NCBI GenBank assembly: GCA_003117195.1
Contig: BDSI01000050.1
Location: forward strand, 744,001-808,000
Direction: 5' to 3'
From: Eudorina sp. 2006-703-Eu-15
Taxonomy: Eukaryota > Chlorophyta > Chlorophyceae > Chlamydomonadales > Volvocaceae
DNA length: 64,000 nucleotides
Positions 53,131 to 64,000 of the stretch are shown here, piece after piece; position 1 is the stretch's first letter; each line of letters opens with the position of its first letter. The notes under the pieces were generated by a model. It saw only the letters and a program-made list of their open reading frames with translations, ran no database searches and was not told the DNA's origin. The translations under genes were made by a program, and so were the position numbers.

Positions 53131-54313
53131 TCAGTCCGGTAAGACACCTGGGTACCTGCAATCGCTGCCTGTGCCAGCGAACCCGTGGGACAGTGTCTCC
53201 ATGGACTTTGTTGTCGCGCTCCCCAAAACTGAGGGGGGATACGACGCGGTGTTCGTTTTGGTTGACCGCCTGACGAAAATGGTGCATCTGGCGCCCACCA
53301 CCACGTCCTGTACTGCTGAGCAAGCTGCGCGTCTGTTTCTGGACAACGTCGTACGACTGCACGGCGTTCCCAAGAATATTGTCTCTGATCGTGATACACG
53401 TTTTACGAGCAAGTTCTGGGGCGCGCTTGGGGTGTTGCTGAATATGCGTGTGAATCTGTCCACCGCGTACCATCCCCAGTCTGATGGCCAAACTGAGCGC
53501 ATGAACCGCACACTTGGTGATATGTTGCGTAACTTTGCTGGCCGTAATCCTGAAACCTGGGACACCCACCTGTCTGCTGCTGAGTTTGCGCTGAACAACA
53601 CAGTGAATCGCTCAACTGGGAAGAGTCCGTTCTTCTTGAACTATGGCTACCATCCTGCGCTACCTGTATGGCGTGAGTTGGACGTCACTGTTCTGGCTGC
53701 TTAGCGATTTGCTCGTAGCTTCGTGTCTAGGCTGACTGAGGCTAAGGCCTGCCTGGACACTGCGCAACAACGGGCTGCTGATTACTACAACCGCGACAAG
53801 AAGCCTGTCACCTTCTCGCCTGATCAGATGGTGATGCTGAGTACGAAGCACTTGCGTGATCTGTCACGTGGTGCTCGTAAGCTGCTTCCGCGTTGGGTTG
53901 GCCCGTACCCTGTTGTACGCATGGTTGGTACTGCGGCTGTTGAATTGCGTTTGCCTGCAAACATGCGCATTCACCCAACCTTCCATGTGTCACTGATTCG
54001 ACCTTACCGTTTACGCACGTCTGACGGTGTTGACGATATGGGTACTGAACCTGATCCTGTTGCCTGGCTGTCTGATGACCAACCTCTGTACTCTGTTGAA
54101 CGCGTTCTGGACTACCGTTCCCGTCGTGTTCGTACTACTGGCGGTCGTTTCCGGACTGTGCACGAATGGCTTGTCAAATGGGCTGGCTATTCGTCTGAGC
54201 ACAATTCCTGGGAACCTGCGCGCAACTTTACGGCTGATCTGAAGTCAGTCCTGGAGGAGGTTCGGTCACGGGCTAAACAAGCAGCGAGGACGCTGCCGCC
54301 AGAGGGGGGATAG
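53131..54313 (+). pseudogene. pol: integrase core and chromodomain
   Basis: The integrase DDE core is visible: MDFVVALP (first Asp), SDRDTRF (second Asp) and QSDGQTERMNR (Glu). After an in-frame TAG (53702-53704) the frame continues with the GPY/F-type segment (PRWVGPYPVV, IHPTFHVSLIRPY). A C-terminal chromodomain follows (YSVERVLDYRSRR, VKWAGYSSEHNSWEP). Chromodomains of this type direct integration to marked chromatin. That agrees with its position inside satellite DNA, although one copy proves nothing. Confidence 0.93.
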
Positions 54314-54314
54314 T
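54299..54314 (+). promoter_or_regulatory. Polypurine tract of the LTR element
   Basis: AGAGGGGGGATAG immediately before the 3' LTR, the usual primer site for plus-strand DNA synthesis. Confidence 0.8.
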
Positions 54315-54689
54315 TGTTGTATTATGCAATCTGTCGCATAATAAACAATATTTCTCTTTGGTGTTTTACTGTTCTGTCATTCTGGGACTTCATTGTGAGT
54401 TCCTTACTGTTCTCGTAACCGAGTTACGAACCTGTATTCGGGCTGCCGAATAACTGTTATTTCTGACGGTAATTGTAAATCTGTTTACAATTAGGACAAC
54501 TGGTCCTGGTAGCTGTTCTGTCTGATTCCGGTTGCTGAGTTCAAACTGACGGTTGAACCGTGGCCTCACTGACCCTTCGTCCAAGTGGCGGCTCGCCGTA
54601 CCGCTACTGGGCGCGGAACTGGTGCTCATAAGCACACTGAGACTCAACAATCGGTAGTTCTTACTACCACCAATATACGTAGTACTTTA
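54315..54689 (+). repeat. 3' LTR
   Basis: The same 375 bp as the 5' LTR with about eight substitutions and no length change. Confidence 0.95.
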
Positions 54690-57600
54690 GTTATACAGAA
54701 GTCAGTGAGTCAGTCAACACGTCAGTGAGTCAGTCAGAAAGTCAGTGAGTCAGTCAGAAATTCAGCAAGTCAGTCAGATAGTCTGCCAGTTATTCAATAA
54801 AGACATCCAGTCAGTCCAAATGTAAGTGAGTCAGTCCGAAAGTCAGTGAGTCAGTCAGAAAGTCAATAAGTCAGTCAGAAAAGCAACCTGTCAGTCCAAA
54901 AGTCAGTGAGTCTGTCAGAAATACAGCGAGTTATTTCGAGAGACAGCGAGTCAGTCAAAGAGACATCAAGTTAGTCCAAAAGTCAGGGAGTCAGTAAGAA
55001 AGTCAGTCAGTCAGTCAGATAAACAGCCAGATGCCCAGTCAGTCAGAAATCAGTGAGTCAGTCAGAAAGTCAGCCACCAGTCAGAAAGTCAGCGAGTCAG
55101 TCAGAAAGTCAGCCAGTCAGGCAAAATGTCAGCAAGTCAATCAGAAGGTCAATGAGTTAGTCAGAACGTCAGTGAGTCAGTAAGTTAGTCACTGAGTTAG
55201 TAGTCCTAAAGTCAGCCAGTCAGTCAGAAAGTTAGTGATACAGTCAGAAAGTCAGTGAGTCAGTCAGAAAGTCAGTGATTCAGTTAGACAGTCAGCAAGT
55301 CAGTCAGAAAGTGAGTCAGTCAGTCAAAGAGACTTGAAGTCAGTCCAAACGTCAGTGAGTCACTCCAAAAGTCAGTGAGTTAGTCAAAAAGTCAGTGTGT
55401 TTGTCAGAAAGTCATAGATATAGTCAGAAAGTCAGCGAGTCAGTCAGAAAGTCAGGCAGTCAGTCAGAAAGTCAGCCAGTCAGGCAAAATGTCAGCAAGT
55501 TATTCGGAAGGTCAATGAGTTAGTCAGAACGTCAGTGAGTCAGTAAGTTAGTCACTGAGTTAGTAGTCCTAAAGTCAGCCAGTCAGTCAGAAAGTTAGTG
55601 ATACAGTCAGAAAGTCAGTGAGTCAGTCAGAAAGTCAGTGATTCAGTCAGACAGTCAGCGAGTCAGTCAGAAAGTGAGCCAGTCAGTCAAAGAGACTTGA
55701 AGTCAGTCCAAACGTCAGTGAGTCAGTCCAAACGTCAGTGAGTTAGTCAAAAAGTCAGCATGTTTGTCAGAAAGTCATAGATACAGTCAGAAATTCAGTG
55801 AGTCAGTCAGAACATCAGTAAGTCAGTCAGGAAGTCAGCATGTCAGTCCGATAATCAGCAAGTCAGTCAGAAAGTCAGTGAGTTATACAGAAGTCAGTGG
55901 GTCAGTCAACACGTCAGTGAGTCAGTCAGAAAGTCAGTGATGAGTCAGTCAGAAATTCAGCAAGTCAGTCAGATAGTCTGCCAGTTAGTCAAAGACACAT
56001 CCAGTCAGTCCAAAAGTAAGTGAGTCTGTCCAAAAGTCAGTGAGTCTGTCAGAAATACAGGGAGTTATTTCGAGAGACAGCGAGTCAGTCAAAGAGACAT
56101 CAAGTTAGTCCAAATGTCAGGGAGTCAGTAAGAAAGTCAGCCAGTCAGCAGTCAGATAGACAGCCAGGTGCCCAGTCAGTCAGAAATCAGTGAGTCAGTC
56201 AATAAGTCAGCCACCAGTCAGAAAGTCAGCGAGTCAGTCAGAAAGTCAGGCAGTCAGTCAGAAAGTCAGCAAGTCAGGCAAAATGTCAGCAAGTCAATCA
56301 GAAGGTCAATGAGTTAGTCAGAACGTCAGTGAGTCAGTAAGTTAGTCACTGAGTTAGTAGTCCTAAAGTCAGGCAGTCAGTCAGAAAGTTAGTGATACAG
56401 TCAGAAAATCAGTGAGTCAGTCAGAAAGTCAGTGATGAGTCAGTCAGAAATTCAGCAAGTCAGTCAGATAGTCTGCCAGTTAGTCAAAGACACATCCAGT
56501 CAGTCCAAAAGTAAGTGAGTCAGTCCAAAAGTCAGTGAGTCTGTCAGAAATACAGGGAGTTATTTCGAGAGACAGCGAGTCAGTCAAAGAGACATCAAGT
56601 TAGTCCAAATGTCAGGGAGTCAGTAAGAAAGTCAGCCAGTCAGTCAGTCAGATAAACAGCCAGATGCCCAGTCAGTCAGAAATCAGTGAGTCAGTCAGAA
56701 AGTCAGCCACCAGTCAGAAAGTCAGCGAGTCAGTCAGAAAGTCAGCCAGTCAGGCAAAATGTCAGCAAGTCAATCAGAAGGTCAATGAGTTATTAGTCAG
56801 AACGTCAGTGAGTCAGTAAGTTAGTCACTGAGTTAGTAGTCCTAAAGTCAGCCAGTCAGTCAGAAAGTTAGTGATACAGTCAGAAAGTCAGTGAGTCAGT
56901 CAGAAAGTCAGTGATTCAGTTAGACAGTCAGCAAGTCAGTCAGAAAGTGAGTCAGTCAGTCAAAGAGACTTGAAGTCAGTCCAAACGTCAGTGAGTCACT
57001 CCAAAAGTCAGTGAGTTAGTCAAAAAGTCAGTGTGTTTGTCAGAAAGTCATAGATACAGTCAGAAAGTCAGCGAGTCAGTCAGAACGTCAGGCAGTCAGT
57101 CAGAAAGTCAGCCAGTCAGGCAAAATGTCAGCAAGTTATTCGGAAGGTCAATGAGTTAGTCAGAACGTCAGTGAGTCAGTAAGTTAGTCACTGAGTTAGT
57201 AGTCCTAAAGTCAGCCAGTCAGTCAGAAAGTTAGTGATACAGTCAGAAAGTCAGTGAGTCAGTCAGAAAGTCAGTGATTCAGTCAGACAGTCAGCGAGTC
57301 AGTCAGAAAGTGAGCCAGTCAGTCAAAGAGACTTGAAGTCAGTCCAAACGTCAGTGAGTCAGTCCAAAAGTCAGTGAGTTAGTCAAAAAGTCAGCATGTT
57401 TGTCAGAAAGTCATAGATACAGTCAGAAATTCAGTGAGTCAGTCAGAACATCAGTAAGTCAGTCAGGAAGTCAGCATGTCAGTCCGATAATCAGCAAGTC
57501 AGTCAGAAAGTCAGTGAGTTATACAGAAGTCAGTGGGTCAGTCAACACGTCAGTGAGTCAGTCAGAAAGTCAGTGATGAGTCAGTCAGAAATTCAGCAAG

Positions 57601-60600
57601 TCAGTCAGATAGTCTGCCAGTTAGTCAAAGACACATCCAGTCAGTCCAAAAGTAAGTGAGTCTGTCCAAAAGTCAGTGAGTCTGTCAGAAATACAGGGAG
57701 TTATTTCGAGAGACAGCGAGTCAGTCAAAGAGACATCAAGTTAGTCCAAATGTCAGGGAGTCAGTAAGAAAGTCAGCCAGTCAGCAGTCAGATAGACAGC
57801 CAGATGCCCAGTCAGTCAGAAATCAGTGAGTCAGTCAGAAAGTCAGCCACCAGTCAGAAAGTCAGCGAGTCAGTCAGAAAGTCAGGCAGTCAGTCAGAAA
57901 GTCAGCAAGTCAGGCAAAATGTCAGCAAGTCAATCAGAAGGTCAATGAGTTAGTCAGAACGTCAGTGAGTCAGTAAGTTAGTCACTGAGTTAGTAGTCCT
58001 AAAGTCAGCCAGTCAGTCAGAAAGTTAGTGATACAGTCAGAAAATCAGTGAGTCAGTCAGAAAGTCAGTGATGAGTCAGTCAGAAATTCAGCAAGTCAGT
58101 CAGATAGTCTGCCAGTTAGTCAAAGACACATCCAGTCAGTCCAAAAGTAAGTGAGTCAGTCCAAAAGTCAGTGAGTCTGTCAGAAATACAGGGAGTTATT
58201 TCGAGAGACAGCGAGTCAGTCAAAGAGACATCAAGTTAGTCCAAATGTCAGGGAGTCAGTAAGAAAGTCAGCCAGTCAGCAGTCAGATAGACAGCCAGAT
58301 GCCCAGTCAGTCAGAAATCAGTGAGTCAGTCAGAAAGTCAGCCACCAGTCAGAAAGTCAGCGAGTCAGTCAGAAAGTCAGGCAGTCAGTCAGAAAGTCAG
58401 CAAGTCAGGCAAAATGTCAGCAAGTCAATCAGAAGGTCAATGAGTTATTAGTCAGAACGTCAGTGAGTCAGTAAGTTAGTCACTGAGTTAGTAGTCCTAA
58501 AGTCAGCCAGTCAGTCAGAAAGTTAGTGATACAGTCAGAAAATCAGTGAGTCAGTCAGAAAGTCAGTGATTCAGTTAGACAGTCAGCGAGTCAGTCAGAA
58601 AGTGAGCCAGTCAGTCAAAGAGACTTGAAGTCAGTCCAAACGTCAGTGAGTCACTCCAAAAGTCAGTGAGTTAGTCAAAAAGTCAGTGTGTTTGTCAGAA
58701 AGTCATAGATATAGTCAGAAAGTCAGCGAGTCAGTCAGAAAGTCAGGCAGTCAGTCAGAAAGTCAGCCAGTCAGGCAAAATGTCAGCAAGTTATTCGGAA
58801 GGTCAATGAGTTAGTCAGAACGTCAGTGAGTCAGTAAGTTAGTCACTGAGTTAGTAGTCCTAAAGTCAGCCAGTCAGTCAGAAAGTTAGTGATACAGTCA
58901 GAAAGTCAGTGAGTCAGTCAGAAAGTCAGTGATTCAGTCAGACAGTCAGCGAGTCAGTCAGAAAGTGAGCCAGTCAGTCAAAGAGACTTGAAGTCAGTCC
59001 AAACGTCAGTGAGTCAGTCCAAACGTCAGTGAGTTAGTCAAAAAGTCAGCATGTTTGTCAGAAAGTCATAGATACAGTCAGAAATTCAGTGAGTCAGTCA
59101 GAACATCAGTAAGTCAGTCAGGAAGTCAGCATGTCAGTCCGATAATCAGCAAGTCAGTCAGAAAGTCAGTGAGTTATACAGAAGTCAGTGGGTCAGTCAA
59201 CACGTCAGTGAGTCAGTCAGAAAGTCAGTGATGAGTCAGTCAGAAATTCAGCAAGTCAGTCAGATAGTCTGCCAGTTAGTCAAAGACACATCCAGTCAGT
59301 CCAAAAGTAAGTGAGTCAGTCCGAAAGTCAGTGAGTCAGTCAGAAAGTCAATAAGTCAGTCAGAAAAGCAACCTGTCAGTCCAAAAGTCAGTGAGTCTGT
59401 CAGAAATACAGGGAGTTATTTCGAGAGACAGCGAGTCAGTCAAAGAGACATCAAGTTAGTCCAAATGTCAGGGAGTCAGTAAGAAAGTCAGCCAGTCAGG
59501 CAAAATGTCAGCAAGTTATTCGGAAGGTCAATGAGTTAGTCAGAACGTCAGTGAGTCAGTAAGTTAGTCACTGAGTTAGTAGTCCTAAAGTCAGCCAGTC
59601 AGTCAGAAAGTTAGTGATACAGTCAGAAAGTCAGTGAGTCAGTCAGAAAGTCAGTGATTCAGTCAGACAGTCAGCGAGTCAGTCAGAAAGTGAGCCAGTC
59701 AGTCAAAGAGACTTGAAGTCAGTCCAAACGTCAGTGAGTCAGTCCAAACGTCAGTGAGTTAGTCAAAAAGTCAGCATGTTTGTCAGAAAGTCATAGATAC
59801 AGTCAGAAATTCAGTGAGTCAGTCAGAACATCAGTAAGTCAGTCAGGAAGTCAGCATGTCAGTCCGATAATCAGCAAGTCAGTCAGAAAGTCAGTGAGTT
59901 ATACAGAAGTCAGTGGGTCAGTCAACACGTCAGTGAGTCAGTCAGAAAGTCAGTGATGAGTCAGTCAGAAATTCAGCAAGTCAGTCAGATAGTCTGCCAG
60001 TTAGTCAAAGACACATCCAGTCAGTCCAAAAGTAAGTGAGTCTGTCCAAAAGTCAGTGAGTCTGTCAGAAATACAGGGAGTTATTTCGAGAGACAGCGAG
60101 TCAGTCAAAGAGACATCAAGTTAGTCCAAATGTCAGGGAGTCAGTAAGAAAGTCAGCCAGTCAGCAGTCAGATAGACAGCCAGATGCCCAGTCAGTCAGA
60201 AATCAGTGAGTCAGTCAATAAGTCAGCCACCAGTCAGAAAGTCAGCGAGTCAGTCAGAAAGTCAGGCAGTCAGTCAGAAAGTCAGCAAGTCAGGCAAAAT
60301 GTCAGCAAGTCAATCAGAAGGTCAATGAGTTAGTCAGAACGTCAGTGAGTCAGTAAGTTAGTCACTGAGTTAGTAGTCCTAAAGTCAGGCAGTCAGTCAG
60401 AAAGTTAGTGATACAGTCAGAAAATCAGTGAGTCAGTCAGAAAGTCAGTGATGAGTCAGTCAGAAATTCAGCAAGTCAGTCAGATAGTCTGCCAGTTAGT
60501 CAAAGACACATCCAGTCAGTCCAAAAGTAAGTGAGTCAGTCCAAAAGTCAGTGAGTCTGTCAGAAATACAGGGAGTTATTTCGAGAGACAGCGAGTCAGT

Positions 60601-63600
60601 CAAAGAGACATCAAGTTAGTCCAAATGTCAGGGAGTCAGTAAGAAAGTCAGCCAGTCAGCAGTCAGATAGACAGCCAGATGCCCAGTCAGTCAGAAATCA
60701 GTGAGTCAGTCAATAAGTCAGCCACCAGTCAGAAAGTCAGCGAGTCAGTCAGAAAGTCAGGCAGTCAGTCAGAAAGTCAGCAAGTCAGGCAAAATGTCAG
60801 CAAGTCAATCAGAAGGTCAATGAGTTAGTCAGAACGTCAGTGAGTCAGTAAGTTAGTCACTGAGTTAGTAGTCCTAAAGTCAGGCAGTCAGTCAGAAAGT
60901 TAGTGATACAGTCAGAAAATCAGTGAGTCAGTCAGAAAGTCAGTGATGAGTCAGTCAGAAATTCAGCAAGTCAGTCAGATAGTCTGCCAGTTAGTCAAAG
61001 ACACATCCAGTCAGTCCAAAAGTAAGTGAGTCAGTCCAAAAGTCAGTGAGTCTGTCAGAAATACAGGGAGTTATTTCGAGAGACAGCGAGTCAGTCAAAG
61101 AGACATCAAGTTAGTCCAAATGTCAGGGAGTCAGTAAGAAAGTCAGCCAGTCAGTCAGTCAGATAAACAGCCAGATGCCCAGTCAGTCAGAAATCAGTGA
61201 GTCAGTCAGAAAGTCAGCCACCAGTCAGAAAGTCAGCGAGTCAGTCAGAAAGTCAGCCAGTCAGGCAAAATGTCAGCAAGTCAATCAGAAGGTCAATGAG
61301 TTAGTCAGAACGTCAGTGAGTCAGTAAGTTAGTCACTGAGTTAGTAGTCCTAAAGTCAGCCAGTCAGTCAGAAAGTTAGTGATACAGTCAGAAAGTCAGT
61401 GAGTCAGTCAGAAAGTCAGTGATTCAGTTAGACAGTCAGCGAGTCAGTCAGAAAGTGAGTCAGTCAGTCAAAGAGACTTGAAGTCAGTCCAAACGTCAGT
61501 GAGTCACTCCAAAAGTCAGTGAGTTAGTCAAAAAGTCAGTGTGTTTGTCAGAAAGTCATAGATACAGTCAGAAAGTCAGCGAGTCAGTCAGAACGTCAGG
61601 CAGTCAGTCAGAAAGTCAGCCAGTCAGGCAAAATGTCAGCAAGTTATTCGGAAGGTCAATGAGTTAGTCAGAACGTCAGTGAGTCAGTAAGTTAGTCACT
61701 GAGTTAGTAGTCCTAAAGTCAGCCAGTCAGTCAGAAAGTTAGTGATACAGTCAGAAAGTCAGTGAGTCAGTCAGAAAGTCAGTGATTCAGTCAGACAGTC
61801 AGCGAGTCAGTCAGAAAGTGAGCCAGTCAGTCAAAGAGACTTGAAGTCAGTCCAAACGTCAGTGAGTCAGTCCAAACGTCAGTGAGTTAGTCAAAAAGTC
61901 AGCATGTTTGTCAGAAAGTCATAGATACAGTCAGAAATTCAGTGAGTCAGTCAGAACATCAGTAAGTCAGTCAGGAAGTCAGCATGTCAGTCCGATAATC
62001 AGCAAGTCAGTCAGAAAGTCAGTGAGTTATACAGAAGTCAGTGGGTCAGTCAACACGTCAGTGAGTCAGTCAGAAAGTCAGTGATGAGTCAGTCAGAAAT
62101 TCAGCAAGTCAGTCAGATAGTCTGCCAGTTAGTCAAAGACACATCCAGTCAGTCCAAAAGTAAGTGAGTCAGTCCGAAAGTCAGTGAGTCAGTCAGAAAG
62201 TCAATAAGTCAGTCAGAAAAGCAACCTGTCAGTCCAAAAGTCAGTGAGTCTGTCAGAAATACAGGGAGTTATTTCGAGAGACAGCGAGTCAGTCAAAGAG
62301 ACATCAAGTTAGTCCAAATGTCAGGGAGTCAGTAAGAAAGTCAGCCAGTCAGTCAGATAGACAGCCAGTCAGTCAGAAATCAGTGAGTCAGTCAGAAAGT
62401 CAGCCACCAGTCAGAAAGTCAGCGAGTCAGTCAGAAAGTCAGGCAGTCAGTCAGAAAGTCAGCCAGTCAGGCAAAATGTCAGCAAGTTATTCGGAAGGTC
62501 AATGAGTTAGTCAGAACGTCAGTGAGTCAGTAAGTTAGTCACTGAGTTAGTAGTCCTAAAGTCAGCCAGTCAGTCAGAAAGTTAGTGATACAGTCAGAAA
62601 GTCAGTGAGTCAGTCAGAAAGTCAGTGATTCAGTCAGACAGTCAGCGAGTCAGTCAGAAAGTGAGCCAGTCAGTCAAAGAGACTTGAAGTCAGTCCAAAC
62701 GTCAGTGAGTCAGTCCAAACGTCAGTGAGTTAGTCAAAAAGTCAGCATGTTTGTCAGAAAGTCATAGATACAGTCAGAAATTCAGTGAGTCAGTCAGAAC
62801 ATCAGTAAGTCAGTCAGGAAGTCAGCATGTCAGTCCGATAATCAGCAAGTCAGTCAGAAAGTCAGTGAGTTATACAGAAGTCAGTGGGTCAGTCAACACG
62901 TCAGTGAGTCAGTCAGAAAGTCAGTGATGAGTCAGTCAGAAATTCAGCAAGTCAGTCAGATAGTCTGCCAGTTAGTCAAAGACACATCCAGTCAGTCCAA
63001 AAGTAAGTGAGTCTGTCCAAAAGTCAGTGAGTCTGTCAGAAATACAGGGAGTTATTTCGAGAGACAGCGAGTCAGTCAAAGAGACATCAAGTTAGTCCAA
63101 ATGTCAGGGAGTCAGTAAGAAAGTCAGCCAGTCAGCAGTCAGATAGACAGCCAGATGCCCAGTCAGTCAGAAATCAGTGAGTCAGTCAATAAGTCAGCCA
63201 CCAGTCAGAAAGTCAGCGAGTCAGTCAGAAAGTCAGGCAGTCAGTCAGAAAGTCAGCAAGTCAGGCAAAATGTCAGCAAGTCAATCAGAAGGTCAATGAG
63301 TTAGTCAGAACGTCAGTGAGTCAGTAAGTTAGTCACTGAGTTAGTAGTCCTAAAGTCAGGCAGTCAGTCAGAAAGTTAGTGATACAGTCAGAAAATCAGT
63401 GAGTCAGTCAGAAAGTCAGTGATGAGTCAGTCAGAAATTCAGCAAGTCAGTCAGATAGTCTGCCAGTTAGTCAAAGACACATCCAGTCAGTCCAAAAGTA
63501 AGTGAGTCTGTCCAAAAGTCAGTGAGTCTGTCAGAAATACAGGGAGTTATTTCGAGAGACAGCGAGTCAGTCAAAGAGACATCAAGTTAGTCCAAATGTC

Positions 63601-64000
63601 AGGGAGTCAGTAAGAAAGTCAGCCAGTCAGCAGTCAGATAGACAGCCAGATGCCCAGTCAGTCAGAAATCAGTGAGTCAGTCAATAAGTCAGCCACCAGT
63701 CAGAAAGTCAGCGAGTCAGTCAGAAAGTCAGGCAGTCAGTCAGAAAGTCAGCAAGTCAGGCAAAATGTCAGCAAGTCAATCAGAAGGTCAATGAGTTAGT
63801 CAGAACGTCAGTGAGTCAGTAAGTTAGTCACTGAGTTAGTAGTCCTAAAGTCAGGCAGTCAGTCAGAAAGTTAGTGATACAGTCAGAAAATCAGTGAGTC
63901 AGTCAGAAAGTCAGTGATGAGTCAGTCAGAAATTCAGCAAGTCAGTCAGATAGTCTGCCAGTTAGTCAAAGACACATCCAGTCAGTCCAAAAGTAAGTGA
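54690..64000 (+). repeat. 20-bp satellite, block 3, with higher-order structure; runs off the window
   Basis: More than 9 kb of the 20-bp family without other sequence. Marked variants recur in register. CCGATAATCAGCAAG occurs at about 55851, 57487, 59142, 59867, 61995 and 62838. AGAGACTTGAAG occurs in pairs ~360 bp apart near 55330/55690, 56965/57325, 58620/58980 and 61475/61830. This indicates a higher-order unit of about 1.64 kb that has been shortened and duplicated in places. No gene is present. Confidence 0.97.

Larger units (their letters stand above)
47966..54689 (+). mobile_element. Ty3/gypsy chromovirus LTR retrotransposon, complete but disabled
   Basis: The 6.7-kb element has two 375-bp LTRs that differ at about eight positions by eye. 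It has 5-bp GTTAT target duplications and a polypurine tract before the 3' LTR. The order is gag, protease, reverse transcriptase, RNase H, integrase, chromodomain, which is the chromovirus layout. At least five lesions interrupt the coding sequence (three frame changes and two in-frame stops, apart from a gag/pol UAG). It must have been mobilised before these arose, or in trans. Confidence 0.96.

Noticed and set aside
54690..64000. CRISPR-like array of ~20-bp repeats
   Set aside because: Repeats are contiguous without unique spacers, and the setting is eukaryotic nuclear DNA; it is a satellite.

Overview
The window looks like nuclear DNA of a volvocine (Chlamydomonas-like) green alga. The genes are very GC-rich and split by many short GT-AG introns. 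Coding and intronic sequence carry homopolymer codon runs, (CA)n tracts and minisatellites, candidate TGTAA poly(A) signals are present, and two nuclear genes encode plausible plastid-targeted proteins. Exon joins were worked out by hand from splice signals and reading-phase agreement; no database search was run.

The first 35.5 kb are gene-bearing. In order they hold: the 3' end of a J-domain (HPD) protein gene (+); an uncertain small membrane-protein ORF (-); a TMEM258-type oligosaccharyltransferase subunit (-); a roughly 5-kb stretch with microsatellites and no convincing gene; a four-exon gene (-) for a predicted 1906-aa low-complexity protein with an acylation-type N-terminus and four copies of a WSPFF-like motif; a short divergent promoter; a multi-exon PAA/HMA6-type plastid copper-transporting P1B ATPase (+); peroxiredoxin Q (-, six exons); and the 3' part of a Cys/His-rich gene (-). 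The copper ATPase (copper supply to plastocyanin) and PRXQ (plastid peroxide removal) are both plastid functions. They lie next to each other, but nothing in the sequence shows co-regulation.

From about 35.8 kb to the end the window is repeat DNA. It contains a 5'-truncated L1-type LINE, a degenerate 'GGGTGAAATTGCTTG' repeat zone, and a satellite built on a 20-bp unit (itself five 4-bp steps). The satellite fills most of 40.25-64.0 kb and has higher-order structure. Three insertions sit inside it: a four-copy 1.02-kb tandem repeat, a fold-back hAT-type element with a perfect 8-bp target duplication, and a 6.7-kb Ty3/gypsy chromovirus with 375-bp LTRs and a 5-bp target duplication. Intact copies of the satellite show the pre-insertion sequence at the chromovirus and 1.02-kb array sites, so part of the insertion history can be read directly.

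The least explained items are the satellite/fold-back/tandem-array complex, the WSPFF-repeat protein, and the Cys/His-rich gene with weak likeness to Headcase proteins. No CRISPR, operon, rRNA or tRNA was recognised.
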